The notes: a model not told the origin generated them from the sequence alone. Counted from the first letter of the stretch, positions 16,876 through 25,320 are shown. The stretch is DNA of 34,713 nt from Pseudomonadota bacterium (GCA_023390415.1 JAEWCW010000152.1:1-34713), one strand, 5' to 3'. A program made the numbers and translations.

Positions 16876-17541
16876 ATGCTGAACGAGGTTTTCCTTGCCC
16901 TGGCTGCCCTGGGGTCGCAGCCGCAGCAGGTCCCTGTCCCGCCTGGACACCGACCGTTCGGGCCCCCGTCTCGCGCGGAGGTGCTTGAAGGCTGGGAAAC
17001 GTTCATCGATGATGTTCCGCGCGGCTCAAACTGCGCCGACATCGGACAGCCGATGGTTCAGCCACTCAATCCGCCCCAGCGGGAGGAGGCGGTCGCGATG
17101 CTTTCAGACGTTGCTTTTCGGTCGATCAGCGACGCCGAGGCTGCTCGGCTGCTCGATGTTACGCCGCCTGACGGGGAGCCGCTGGCGGGTGTGGTTTTTC
17201 GCGCGTTCCTTTACGAGAGGCACCAGCGGAAGCATCGCGCCGAGGTCGAGCGGAGGGACAGCTGGTCTGTCGCGGACCAAAGGGAGTTGGAGAGACTCAC
17301 TGCGCGCTTCGAGGCGGGCGACCACAGGAGCTACACCCCCTTTCTGGTCCGGGCTGTGTCCAAGTTCGGGGACGGACATGGCGGCGCGCCCCTCATGCTC
17401 GGTGACCTGTGCGGCGAGGATCTCCACCTTCAGACCCTGGTGTTCTCCTACACGATACCGCCTTCCGTAAGGCTCCCGACCATAGTCTTCCTGCCCAGCG
17501 CCCCGCAGCGCGTGATTGCATCCGTCACGGTTGACTGGTGA
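16876..17541 (+). CDS. Hypothetical protein, possibly secreted (221 aa)
   Basis: The frame starts at ATG with a short hydrophobic head (NEVFLALAALG) that could be a weak signal peptide, then a Pro-rich stretch. The middle (about residues 75-145) is charged and helical, with FRSISDAEAARLLDV and ERHQRKHRAEVERRD. The C-terminal part looks beta-rich. No family is recognised. Two other frames overlap it, one plus (16895-17470) and one minus (17104-17652). I prefer this one because the minus-strand product translates a repeat copy at its start. The gene ends ten bases before a repeat copy. Confidence 0.5.
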   Translation: MLNEVFLALAALGSQPQQVPVPPGHRPFGPPSRAEVLEGWETFIDDVPRGSNCADIGQPMVQPLNPPQREEAVAMLSDVAFRSISDAEAARLLDVTPPDGEPLAGVVFRAFLYERHQRKHRAEVERRDSWSVADQRELERLTARFEAGDHRSYTPFLVRAVSKFGDGHGGAPLMLGDLCGEDLHLQTLVFSYTIPPSVRLPTIVFLPSAPQRVIASVTVDW

Positions 17542-17550
17542 CGCAAGGCG

Positions 17551-17581
17551 GAACGTCCGCTTTCCACCCCAAGCAGACAAG
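17551..17581 (+). repeat. Palindromic intergenic repeat, copy 3 (forward)
   Basis: The unit reads ACGTCCGCTTTCCACC then CCAAGCAGAC. It is one half of an inverted pair with the copy at 17608-17638. Confidence 0.8.
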
Positions 17582-17607
17582 GGTGGGCGCCCGCGGGATC
17601 CAGGCAA

Positions 17608-17638
17608 ACGTCCGTCAAGGGTGGAAAGCGGACATTGG
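17608..17638 (-). repeat. Palindromic intergenic repeat, copy 4 (inverted)
   Basis: The unit reads ACGTCCGTCAAGGG then TGGAAAGCGGACATT, the reverse complement of copy 3. Together the two could form a hairpin with an arm of about 18 bp and a spacer of roughly 45 bases. Confidence 0.8.
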
Positions 17639-17668
17639 AAACAGGCGTCCATTCGCTAATGAGGCCGG

Positions 17669-18220
17669 ATGCATATGCTGTTTATCTACGGATCGGCTGC
17701 TTCCGGAAAGTTGACGGTGGCTCGCGAGGTCGCCGAGCGAACGGGCTTTGCGCTGTTCCATAACCACCTGATTGTCGACGCCCTTTTGGCGGTCTTCCCC
17801 TTCGGATCAGAGGAGTTCGTCGCACTCCGCGAGCGATTCTGGATCGAAACGTTTCGCGCGGCGGTGATCGCAGATCGCTCGCTGGTCTTCACATTCTGCC
17901 CGGAGCTGACGGTCGACGCGAGTTTCCCCGAGAGGGTAAGAACCGTCGTGCTGCACGCAGGAGGTGCGATCGACTTCATCCGCCTAGAAGTCTCGGAGGA
18001 AGAGCAGGAAAGACGACTGGTCGATCCGTCCAGGACTGGTGGAAAGCTTCGGGATGTTCTGCTGTTTCGCTCCTTGAGGAGCGACTTCGCGGCAGCAATG
18101 GGCAGCATGCCTGCGCCGAAGCTATCGATCGACACCACAGTCAGCCACCCCGCAGAGGCAGCAGATCAGATCCTAGCTACGATTGGGCTTAAGCCGATCC
18201 ATGGTGGAGACGTCGGCTAG
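17669..18220 (+). CDS. P-loop nucleotide kinase-like protein (183 aa)
   Basis: The N-terminus is a beta strand plus Walker A loop (LFIYGSAASGKLTVA, lysine near residue 14), the form found in shikimate-, chloramphenicol- and adenylate-kinase-like P-loop proteins. It is followed by HNHLIVDALL. The mid-protein stretches RSLVFTFCP and IDFIRLEVSEEEQERR fit the later strand and the lid-like arginine region of small kinases. Substrate is unknown. The ATG at 17669 has GAGG four bases upstream; the second ATG at 17675 would have better spacing. The gene stands alone between two repeat clusters. Confidence 0.7.
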   Translation: MHMLFIYGSAASGKLTVAREVAERTGFALFHNHLIVDALLAVFPFGSEEFVALRERFWIETFRAAVIADRSLVFTFCPELTVDASFPERVRTVVLHAGGAIDFIRLEVSEEEQERRLVDPSRTGGKLRDVLLFRSLRSDFAAAMGSMPAPKLSIDTTVSHPAEAADQILATIGLKPIHGGDVG

Positions 18221-18230
18221 GCACGTCGGC

Positions 18231-18265
18231 GAATGTCTGCAATGGGTCGAAAGCGGACATTCGGC
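18231..18265. repeat. Palindromic intergenic repeat, copy 5
   Basis: The unit is AATGTCTGC - AATGGGTCGAAA - GCGGACATT, with nine-base arms including one G-T pair. It directly abuts the stop of the broken barstar gene. Confidence 0.85.
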
Positions 18266-18543
18266 TCAGATGATTTCGAAGGCGATGTTGGCTTGAGTTT
18301 CGTTGCGCACGTCGTCGAATACGGCAGTCACCTCCGACAAAATGGCGTAGCTGCGGCCGGAGGCCGTGGCGCCCCGGAGTTCGACCTTGAACGGCGGCTC
18401 AACCTCGTTGATCCCACCAGAAAGGCTGTCCGCTAGCGCGTCGAGATCGCGTCCGTGCCAAGCTGGCGCCCCGAGTTGCCGCAGGAACTCGGAATATTAT
18501 CTTCGGTCGAGTGCCAGCCGGTGACGTCGAGCCTGATTACGAG
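18266..18543 (-). pseudogene. Frameshifted barstar-family gene
   Basis: Read on the minus strand, 18543-18488 encodes LDVTGWHSTEDN (preceded by VIR), which looks like the first strand and helix start of a barstar-family protein. The continuation is in another frame, from about 18499 down to the TGA at 18266. It reads SEFLRQLGAPAWHGRDLDAL, then ADSLSGGINEVEPPFKVEL, and ends NIAFEII. HGRDLDAL and the small beta ending match the barstar (RNase inhibitor) pattern. A single missing base near 18493-18500 would join the halves; the second half has a TAA just upstream and no start of its own. No ATG, GTG or TTG starts the first half nearby. It is either a decaying gene or a sequencing error. No barnase-type partner is visible. 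Confidence 0.6.
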
Positions 18544-18670
18544 CGGAATGCACCAAAGGTGCCGATGCCGGCCCGCGCGGCACCAGCCCCAGCGCCGTGA
18601 TGACGAGCGCTCGGAGCTGGGCGGGCGGGAGATCGGCTGCCCTATTCGGCCGCTGCCTGACGGGTCGGCT
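18544..18670. other. Short intergenic remnant, nothing recognised
   Basis: The sequence upstream of the broken barstar gene is open in several frames but shows no start, ribosome site or familiar product. It ends at the stop of the RTX gene. Confidence 0.5.
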
Positions 18671-21600
18671 TCACAGGATGAAGTCGCTGGCGCCGAGCAC
18701 GCCCTGATAATGGACGACCAGCGAGAAGTCGGCGACGCCGTCGCCGTTCACGTCGCCCTCGATCAGCGCCACGCGGCGGCCGTCCGAGTCAACGCCCTGG
18801 TCGACCAGGTGAAGCTCGCCGGCCTTGCGTGAGAACGCCTTGGTGCCGATGAACTTGAACTCGTCGTCGCCACGCTTGTTGATGTTGGCGTCGATCCCAC
18901 TGAGGTCGATCCGATCGATCGCGCCGTTCGCCGTCCCCGCCTCGAAGTCGAGAATCTCGTCGCGCCCGGTCCACTGCCCGCCCTGGCGCTGCGAGATGTC
19001 GCCGATCGCCCCGAAGCTGAAGACGTCGGCCGAGGCGCCGCCGGACAGCCGATCGAAGCCGGCGCCGCCGACCAGCAGGTCGCTGCCGCCCTCTCCGAAG
19101 AGATTGTCGTTGCCACCGCCGCCGTTGAGCAGGTCCTCACCCTCGCCGCCCCAGAGGGTGTTCGCCTCCGCGTTGCCGCTGAGCACGTCGCGATGCGCGC
19201 TGCCCCGGATATTCTCGATGTTGAGAAGGGTATCGCCGTTCGCATTCCACCAAGACGCCGGGCTGTCGAGGCTCACGACGACGCCGATCCTCAGGAAGCT
19301 GATCGCCGGCGCGTCCGAATAATCGGCCGTATCGACACCATCGCCGCCATCGAGATGGTCGGCGCCTTCACCCCCCCGCAACACGTCATCGCCCTCGCCC
19401 CCCAACAGCGCGTCGTCGCCGTCGCCGCCGTCGAGCAGGTCGTCACCGGCCATGCCCGCCAGCCTGTCGTCGCCGCCGAGACCCGACATGTCGTCGTCCT
19501 GGGCGCCGCCGGTCAGGTCGTTGTCGAGCTCGTTGCCGGTCAGAAGCGCTTCCGACTGCGCGTCGGCGAGCTCTTCGAGCGACTCCGACTCGCTGATCGT
19601 TTCAGCCGACGATGCGACTGCCGCCGCGGCAGCGCCGACGTCGACACCGGGCGCCGCCGCCGCCAGCATCTCGCCGATGACCGCGGTGTCGGTGATGTCG
19701 ACCGTGGTGCCGACCGGCGCTTCGGCGATCAGCGCGGCCAGCGCGCCGAGGGCCGCTCCTTGGCCGTCGCCGTCGGCGGCGAGGTCGTCGGCGGCCGACA
19801 GGATCGTGACCACGATCACCGCGGCCTTCTGGGCGGCGAGCGCCGCGGCATCGCCGCCGGCGGCACCGGCGATCAGGTCCGTGGTCAGCAGGTCAATGGA
19901 CGCGTCAATGCCGAGCGCCGCCTTGACCTGCTCCTCGGCGTCGGCGGCGTCGACGGTTCCGCCGCTCTCCGCCATCACCGCCGCGACCAGAGTGGTCAGC
20001 GGGTTGACCACCGACGACCCCTCGGGCGCCTGAAGCACCATTTCGTTGGCCAGGCCGGTGTCGATGTTGACCCCGCCGATCGCGACCAGCGGACCGGTGC
20101 CGACCGTGTCGAACGTGAAGGCGCCAGAGGCATCGGTGACTGTCGAGACCTCGCCGGGATCGAGCAATCCGTTGCCGCTGCTGTCGAAGAAGACAGTGGC
20201 GCCCGCGATATAACCGTCGGCGACCGTGCCGCTGAGCGAACCCAGCTCGACCAGCGTGTAGCCGGGCGACACCGGGTTGGCGAACGGATCCGGCGGAACG
20301 GTCGAGAACAGCAGGCGCTCGACTCCGGTCATGGTGTTGGTGCCGAGATAGGCGGCGGAGTTGAGCCCCGTCACCGTCGTGACAGCGCCGGCCGTGACGA
20401 TCACGGCCACCTGCTCGCTGCCGCCGGGGAAGGTGCGGATGACGAATGTCTTGCCCGCGTCGGCACCGGTTCCTGGAACGGTCGAGAAGCTGCCCACCGT
20501 CCCCGGAGCGAAATAAATGCCCGCCGTGTCGTAGCCGGCGCCCCCGTCGACCGTGTCGTTGCCGACGCCGTCGACCAGAAAGTCGGCGCCGTCGCCGCCG
20601 AACAGCTGGTCGGCGCCGGAGCCGCCGATCAGCACGTCCGCGCCGGTGCCGCCGTAGAGCACGTCGTTGCCGCCGCCGCCGATCAGACGATCGTCGCCCT
20701 CGCCGCCGATGAGATGATCGTTCCCAGAGGCGTTACCGAACAGGGTCAAATCCTCGATCGTCACGATCGGGCCGGATCCGCCGAAGCCGTGGGTATCGAC
20801 GCCGATCCGGCCGTCGCCGTACAGGGTGTCGTTGCCCGCGCCGCCACGCAGAACGTCATTGCCTTGGTCGCCGGCTAGCACATTGGCGCCGCCGTCGCCG
20901 GTCAGGTCGTCGTCGTGGAGCGAGCCGGAGAGGTTTTCGAAACCGGTCAGGGTCATCATTCCCTGCCCGGTGTCCTGGGCCGCACCCTGGAGAGCGAGCG
21001 ACGCGGTGACTCCGGTGGCGCTGATGTGGGTCCCGTTGCCGTAGATGCGCGCGGTATCCGTGCCCGCGCCGCCGTCCAGCACATGGTTGCCGATGCCGAC
21101 CTCGATCAGGTCATTGCCGCCCCCGCCCGACAGAGTGTCGTTGCCGGTCGAGCTGCCGCTTCCATTGGAGCCGCTGCTGATCCAATTATCCGCGCCGCTG
21201 CCGGCGATGACATCGTCGAACACCGTCCCGCTGACGTGCTCGATGCTGATCAGCGTGTCCATGCCCTGGCCGGTATTTTGGGCGACCCCGTCCAGATTGA
21301 GGTCGACCGTGATTCCGTTGGGGGTACCCGCGAAGCTGACCCGATCGAAGCCGACACCGCCATTGAGGATGTCGTCACCGTTTCCACCGCGCAGCAGGTC
21401 GTCGCCGGCTTCGCCGTACAGCTGGTCGTCGCCGTCTCTCCCCTCGAGACGATCATGCCCGTCCTGGCCGGCCAGGATGTTGTCATTTGAATCGCCGATG
21501 ATCGCGTCGTTCAGCTCGCCGCCGAAGACTTCCTCGATTCCGCTGATCGAGCCTTCATTGCCGTAGCCGTCGCGAATGTAATTGAACGACAGATCAACGT

Positions 21601-24600
21601 ACCAGCCGGCCAAGGCAGGCCCTTGCTGCTCCGCAAACCCGTCGCCGTCGCTGTCCGGGGTCAGGAAGCCTGCGTTGGACAGATAGAGCATGTCGTATCC
21701 GTCGCCTCCGGCCACGATCGCCGCCGCCGCACTGAGCTGGAACACGTCATTGCCGCCGTGACCGTGGAGAAAGTCCCCACGGCTGGCGATCAGCGAGTTG
21801 TTGTTGTCGTCACCGTGGAAGGTATCCGCAAAGGCAGTGTCGCCTCCCAGGCCCTCGATCCCGGTCATCGTCTCGACGTTACCGAACCCGTCATTGGCGA
21901 TGATCCCAGTGCGCAAGTCGGCCACGACACCCTGCGTCGCCCCCGTCTCGTAGAAGCTGATCCGATCGCCGAACGTGCCGATGACGGGGCTGTCCTCAGG
22001 ATAGTCGGCGCCGCCGTCGAACGTGTCGACGCCGGCACCGCCGCGCAGCAGGTCGTTGCCAGCGCCACCGACGAGCAAGTCGTTGCCCGCATTGCCGCGC
22101 AACTGGTCGTCGCCGGCGCCGCCATAGAGGTCGTTGTCCTGGCCGTTGCCATACAGCGTGTCGGCAAGCGTGCTCCCGACGACCACTTCGATACCGCTGA
22201 CGACTCCGCTGTCGCCATAGCCGTCGATCAGGAACCCGCCGGCCAGGTTGACGAACCATCCGGCGGTCGGCGCGGCAGCAATCTCGGCGAAGCCGTCACC
22301 GTTTGCGTCGGGCGTATAAAAGCCGCCGGACGCCGTGAGGATCAGGATGTCGCGCCCGTCTCCACCATCGGTCGTGCCGGCCGCGCTGATCTGAAGGATG
22401 TCGTCGCCGCCGAAGCCGTAGAGCCGGTCTCCACGGCTCGCCACCAGCGCGTTCCTTCCCTCGTTGCCGAAAAAGGTGTCGATGAATGCAGTGTCGCCGC
22501 CCAGGCTCTCGATGCCGGTCATCGTCTCCACGTTGCCGAAACCATCGTTGAAGATGATTCCCGTGCGAAGGTCGGCGACCACGCTCTGGGTGGCATTCGC
22601 TTCCGCAAAACTGATACGGTCGCCATAGCCGCCGAGAAGCGGACTGACCGCGCCATTGTCGGAGCCGCCGTCAAAATGGTCGACACCCATTCCGCCGCGC
22701 AACAGGTCGTTGCCGGCGCCGCCGTTGATGAGATCCGCGCCGGCGTTGCCGCGCAGCTGGTCGTCGCCGTCAGCGCCGAAAACGAGATTCGCCTCGTTGT
22801 TGCCGTTGATGAAGTCGTTGCCGGGCGTGCCCTGAGCGGTGACAATGATGTGGGTGAATCCGGTGTCGCTGTTGAAGTCGATCGCGTCGACATTGGTCAC
22901 CGTGTCGGTGCCGAGATGGGCGGCCGAGCCGAGGCCCTCGACGGTGGCTGTGCCGTCCGCGGCGAGGCTCACTCGGAACACCGCCTCGACCACGGCGCCG
23001 TCCACCCGCTCGACGATCAGCGTGCCGGCATCGGCGCCGGTGCCTGCGACGACCCGGAGCGCGCCCGCAATGCCTGAAGGCAGGTGATAGGCGGCGACGT
23101 CGAAGCCGCTGCCGTTCCCGCCCGAGATGGTGTCGTCACCGGTGCCGCCCACCATGTAGTTGCCGGCCGCGTTGCCGATGATCGTGTCGTTGCCGCTGTT
23201 GCCGTTGGCGTTGACCGCGCCGGGATAGGCGGACAGGTCGATGACATCTTCGCCGAATGAGCCGTTCACCCACTCACCGAACTGCTGGATCACCAGGTTG
23301 ACGGTCGCGAACTGGTTGGGCGGCGTCGGGCTGCCGTCGGCGGTGCGCACGAAGATGTGCAGCTCCTCGACGTTGACGACACTGTCGGTGCCCAGGAACG
23401 CGCCGATTCCGACGCCCTCGACGACAGCGCTGCCACCGCCGGTGATCGTCACCTTGATGAAGGTCTCGGCGACCCCGCCGTTGACCAGCTGGACGAGCAG
23501 CTTGCCGGCGTCGGAACCGGTCCCGTCGACGACGATCAGATCGCCCGTCGTTCCGGCCGGCAACTGAAAGGAAGCGACATCGCGGCCCGCGCCGCCGTCG
23601 ATCGTGTCGTTGCCGCCCTCGCCGGTCAGATAATTGTCGGCCACGGTGCCGATGATGGTGTCGTCGCCGAGGCGGCCGCTTGCGTTGAGCGCGCCGGGGA
23701 AGGCGCCGATATCGATGATGTCACTGCCGTGCGAGCCGTCCAACCACTCGCCATACTGCTGGATCGCAAGGCCAACGGCGACGAACTGATTGGGTGCAAG
23801 CGGGCTGCCGTCGGTCGTCGGCACGAAGACATGCAGCTCCTCGACATTGGCGACACTGTCGGTGCCCAGGAATGCGCCGATTCCGACGCCCTCGACGACA
23901 GCGCTGCCGCCGCCGGTGATCGTCACCTTCAGGAAGGTCTCGGCGACGCCGCCGTTGACGAGCTGGACCAGCAGCTTGCCGGCGTCGGCGCCGCTGCCTT
24001 CAATCAGGATCACGTCGCCCGTCGTGCCCGCGGGCAGATGGAAGGCGGCGATGTCGCGCCCGGCGCCGCCATCGATCACGTCGTTGCCGCCCTCGCCGAC
24101 GATGTAATTGTTGCCGGAATTGCCCGTGATGACGTTGGCGCCCGAATTGCCGCCGAGGAAGATGTTGCCGGTCCCGGTCGCGGTGAGGTTCTCGATGTCC
24201 GGGATCCCGCCGAGGCCGTAGTCGACCGCGCTGCGAACCTCGTCGGTGCCGCCGCCGGGCGCCTCGATCACGATGTCGCCATGCTGGTCGACGTAAAAGA
24301 CGTCGTCGCCGGCGCCGCCGTCCATGAAGTCTGCGCCGGTGCCCCCGTCGAGCACGTCATTGCCGCCGCCGCCGATCAGACGGTCGTCACCCTCGCCGCC
24401 CTCGAGATGGTCGTTGCCGGGAGGGTTGCCGAACACGGTCAGGTCCTCGATCGTCACGATCGGGCCGGATCCGCCGAAGCCGTGGGTATCGACCCCGATC
24501 CGGCCGTCGCCGTACAGGGCGTCGTTGCCAGCCCCGCCACGCAGCACGTCATTGCCTTGGTCGCCGGCGAGCACATTGGCGCCGCCGTCGCCGGTCAGGT

Positions 24601-25234
24601 CGTCGTCGTGCAGCGAGCCCGAGAGGTTCTCGAAGCCGGTCAGGGTCATCATCCCCTGCTCGGTGTCCTGGGCGACGCCCTGGAGATCGAGCGACACGGT
24701 GACCCCGGCCGCGCCGATGTGGGTCCCGTTGCCGTAGATGCGCGCCGTATCCGTTCCGGCGCCGCCGTCGATCACGTGATTGCCGATGCCGACCTCGACC
24801 AGGTCGTTGCCGCCACCGCCCGACAGGATGTCGTTGCCGGTCGAGCTTCCGCTTCCGTCGGAACCGCTGGTGATCCAATTGTCACCGCCGTCGCCGGTGA
24901 TGACGTCGTCGAACACCGTCCCGCTGACATTCTCGATGCTGATCAGCGTGTCCATGCCCTGGCCGGTATTCTGGGCGACCCCGTCCAGGTTGAGGTCGAC
25001 AGAGATTCCGTTGGTCGCGCCGAGGCTGAAGCTCACCCGGTCGATTCCGATGCCGCCGTCGATCAGGTCGTCGCCGTCGCCGCCGCGCAGCAGGTCGTCG
25101 CCGGTGCCGCCCTTCAGATCGTCGTTGCCGCCCCGCCCTTCCAGGACGTCGTGGCCGTCGCCGCCATCGATCGCGTCGGGATCGGCAGTTCCCGCCAGGA
25201 AATCGTTGCCCGTCGTGCCCGTGATGTCGGCCAT
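18671..25234 (-). CDS. Giant RTX calcium-binding repeat protein with serralysin-type C-terminus
   Basis: The 2187-residue product starts at ATG after a run of eight G (ribosome site). It opens directly with RTX-like sequence (TGTTGNDFLAGTADPDAIDGG) and carries dozens of GGxGxDxLx nonapeptides, which bind Ca2+ as a beta-roll. Three classes of non-RTX module are duplicated inside it. Around residues 1650-1740 is a SdrD/carboxypeptidase-regulatory-like domain (AGATVFFDSSGNGLLDPGE), then an Ala/Asp-rich helical region to ~1900. After more RTX, the last ~115 residues form a serralysin M10-C-like end (DEILDFEAG, DRIDLSGIDAN, ending in SDFIL). Such ends are uncleaved signals for type I secretion. 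No peptidase HExxH or other catalytic domain is evident, so it is probably a surface or adhesin-type protein. No secretion genes lie nearby. Confidence 0.93.
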   Translation of the reverse strand: MADITGTTGNDFLAGTADPDAIDGGDGHDVLEGRGGNDDLKGGTGDDLLRGGDGDDLIDGGIGIDRVSFSLGATNGISVDLNLDGVAQNTGQGMDTLISIENVSGTVFDDVITGDGGDNWITSGSDGSGSSTGNDILSGGGGNDLVEVGIGNHVIDGGAGTDTARIYGNGTHIGAAGVTVSLDLQGVAQDTEQGMMTLTGFENLSGSLHDDDLTGDGGANVLAGDQGNDVLRGGAGNDALYGDGRIGVDTHGFGGSGPIVTIEDLTVFGNPPGNDHLEGGEGDDRLIGGGGNDVLDGGTGADFMDGGAGDDVFYVDQHGDIVIEAPGGGTDEVRSAVDYGLGGIPDIENLTATGTGNIFLGGNSGANVITGNSGNNYIVGEGGNDVIDGGAGRDIAAFHLPAGTTGDVILIEGSGADAGKLLVQLVNGGVAETFLKVTITGGGSAVVEGVGIGAFLGTDSVANVEELHVFVPTTDGSPLAPNQFVAVGLAIQQYGEWLDGSHGSDIIDIGAFPGALNASGRLGDDTIIGTVADNYLTGEGGNDTIDGGAGRDVASFQLPAGTTGDLIVVDGTGSDAGKLLVQLVNGGVAETFIKVTITGGGSAVVEGVGIGAFLGTDSVVNVEELHIFVRTADGSPTPPNQFATVNLVIQQFGEWVNGSFGEDVIDLSAYPGAVNANGNSGNDTIIGNAAGNYMVGGTGDDTISGGNGSGFDVAAYHLPSGIAGALRVVAGTGADAGTLIVERVDGAVVEAVFRVSLAADGTATVEGLGSAAHLGTDTVTNVDAIDFNSDTGFTHIIVTAQGTPGNDFINGNNEANLVFGADGDDQLRGNAGADLINGGAGNDLLRGGMGVDHFDGGSDNGAVSPLLGGYGDRISFAEANATQSVVADLRTGIIFNDGFGNVETMTGIESLGGDTAFIDTFFGNEGRNALVASRGDRLYGFGGDDILQISAAGTTDGGDGRDILILTASGGFYTPDANGDGFAEIAAAPTAGWFVNLAGGFLIDGYGDSGVVSGIEVVVGSTLADTLYGNGQDNDLYGGAGDDQLRGNAGNDLLVGGAGNDLLRGGAGVDTFDGGADYPEDSPVIGTFGDRISFYETGATQGVVADLRTGIIANDGFGNVETMTGIEGLGGDTAFADTFHGDDNNNSLIASRGDFLHGHGGNDVFQLSAAAAIVAGGDGYDMLYLSNAGFLTPDSDGDGFAEQQGPALAGWYVDLSFNYIRDGYGNEGSISGIEEVFGGELNDAIIGDSNDNILAGQDGHDRLEGRDGDDQLYGEAGDDLLRGGNGDDILNGGVGFDRVSFAGTPNGITVDLNLDGVAQNTGQGMDTLISIEHVSGTVFDDVIAGSGADNWISSGSNGSGSSTGNDTLSGGGGNDLIEVGIGNHVLDGGAGTDTARIYGNGTHISATGVTASLALQGAAQDTGQGMMTLTGFENLSGSLHDDDLTGDGGANVLAGDQGNDVLRGGAGNDTLYGDGRIGVDTHGFGGSGPIVTIEDLTLFGNASGNDHLIGGEGDDRLIGGGGNDVLYGGTGADVLIGGSGADQLFGGDGADFLVDGVGNDTVDGGAGYDTAGIYFAPGTVGSFSTVPGTGADAGKTFVIRTFPGGSEQVAVIVTAGAVTTVTGLNSAAYLGTNTMTGVERLLFSTVPPDPFANPVSPGYTLVELGSLSGTVADGYIAGATVFFDSSGNGLLDPGEVSTVTDASGAFTFDTVGTGPLVAIGGVNIDTGLANEMVLQAPEGSSVVNPLTTLVAAVMAESGGTVDAADAEEQVKAALGIDASIDLLTTDLIAGAAGGDAAALAAQKAAVIVVTILSAADDLAADGDGQGAALGALAALIAEAPVGTTVDITDTAVIGEMLAAAAPGVDVGAAAAAVASSAETISESESLEELADAQSEALLTGNELDNDLTGGAQDDDMSGLGGDDRLAGMAGDDLLDGGDGDDALLGGEGDDVLRGGEGADHLDGGDGVDTADYSDAPAISFLRIGVVVSLDSPASWWNANGDTLLNIENIRGSAHRDVLSGNAEANTLWGGEGEDLLNGGGGNDNLFGEGGSDLLVGGAGFDRLSGGASADVFSFGAIGDISQRQGGQWTGRDEILDFEAGTANGAIDRIDLSGIDANINKRGDDEFKFIGTKAFSRKAGELHLVDQGVDSDGRRVALIEGDVNGDGVADFSLVVHYQGVLGASDFIL
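20656..21372 (-). repeat. Long direct repeat inside the RTX gene, C-proximal copy
   Basis: This copy is about 85-90% identical by eye to 24334-25065, offset by 3693 bases (1231 codons, in frame). It encodes segments such as GVAQNTGQGMDTLISIEHVS and GGSGPIVTIEDLTLFGN. Limits are approximate. Confidence 0.85.
21490..22620 (-). repeat. Two diverged copies of a 218-codon RTX module
   Basis: GDRISF motifs at about 22620 and 21966 (654 bases apart) each begin a module reading VVADLRTGII-NDGFGNVETM, then a DxDGDGFAE calcium-loop-like segment and a DGYG turn. Similarity is moderate, so this duplication is older than the long one. Limits are approximate. Confidence 0.75.
22840..24060 (-). repeat. Three tandem modules of about 474-480 bases in the RTX gene
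   Basis: Equivalent points lie at 24050, 23576 and 23096. The first two units are very similar (both read GKLLVQLVNGGVAETF and VEGVGIGAFLGTDSV); the third is shorter and diverged (TVEGLGSAAHLGTDTV). Each unit links a beta domain to an RTX block. Confidence 0.85.
24334..25065 (-). repeat. Long direct repeat inside the RTX gene, N-proximal copy
   Basis: This is the partner of 20656-21372. The two differ by scattered substitutions, with the longest identical runs around the segment encoding NTGQGMDTLISIE. Limits are approximate. Confidence 0.85.
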
Positions 25235-25298
25235 ATTCCCCCCCCAGGTCGCAGATTCGCGTGATCTCTCAATGGCTAGGGAAAGGGTCGGAGCGGCG

Positions 25299-25320
25299 TC
25301 ATCACCCAGATGGGGTATGA
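25299..25320. promoter_or_regulatory. 22-bp dyad upstream of the RTX gene (candidate operator)
   Basis: The arms TCAT and CCCA are mirrored by TGGG and ATGA with two-base spacers, giving 16 of 22 symmetric positions. It lies 65-86 bases before the RTX start and 56 bases after the end of the LuxR-type gene. It is a plausible binding site for a dimeric regulator. Confidence 0.45.

Noticed and set aside
17104..17652. Minus-strand 182-codon frame
   Set aside because: Its first ~35 residues come from the palindromic repeats (GGKRTF-type peptide), and the plus-strand frame is more gene-like.
15623..18670. Integrative element with att sites at tRNA-Glu
   Set aside because: I found no second copy of the tRNA 3' end and no integrase in the patch.
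22830..24090. CRISPR-like or satellite array
   Set aside because: The regular repeats are in-frame protein modules of about 158-160 codons, not short spacer-separated repeats.
18671..25234. RTX protein as an active serralysin protease
   Set aside because: The C-terminal fold resembles M10 proteases, but I see no HExxH zinc motif anywhere in the protein.
19193..25264. Several long plus-strand frames opposite the RTX gene
   Set aside because: They translate the reverse of the GGxGxD repeat into Val/Ala/Asp repeats; this is a repeat artefact.
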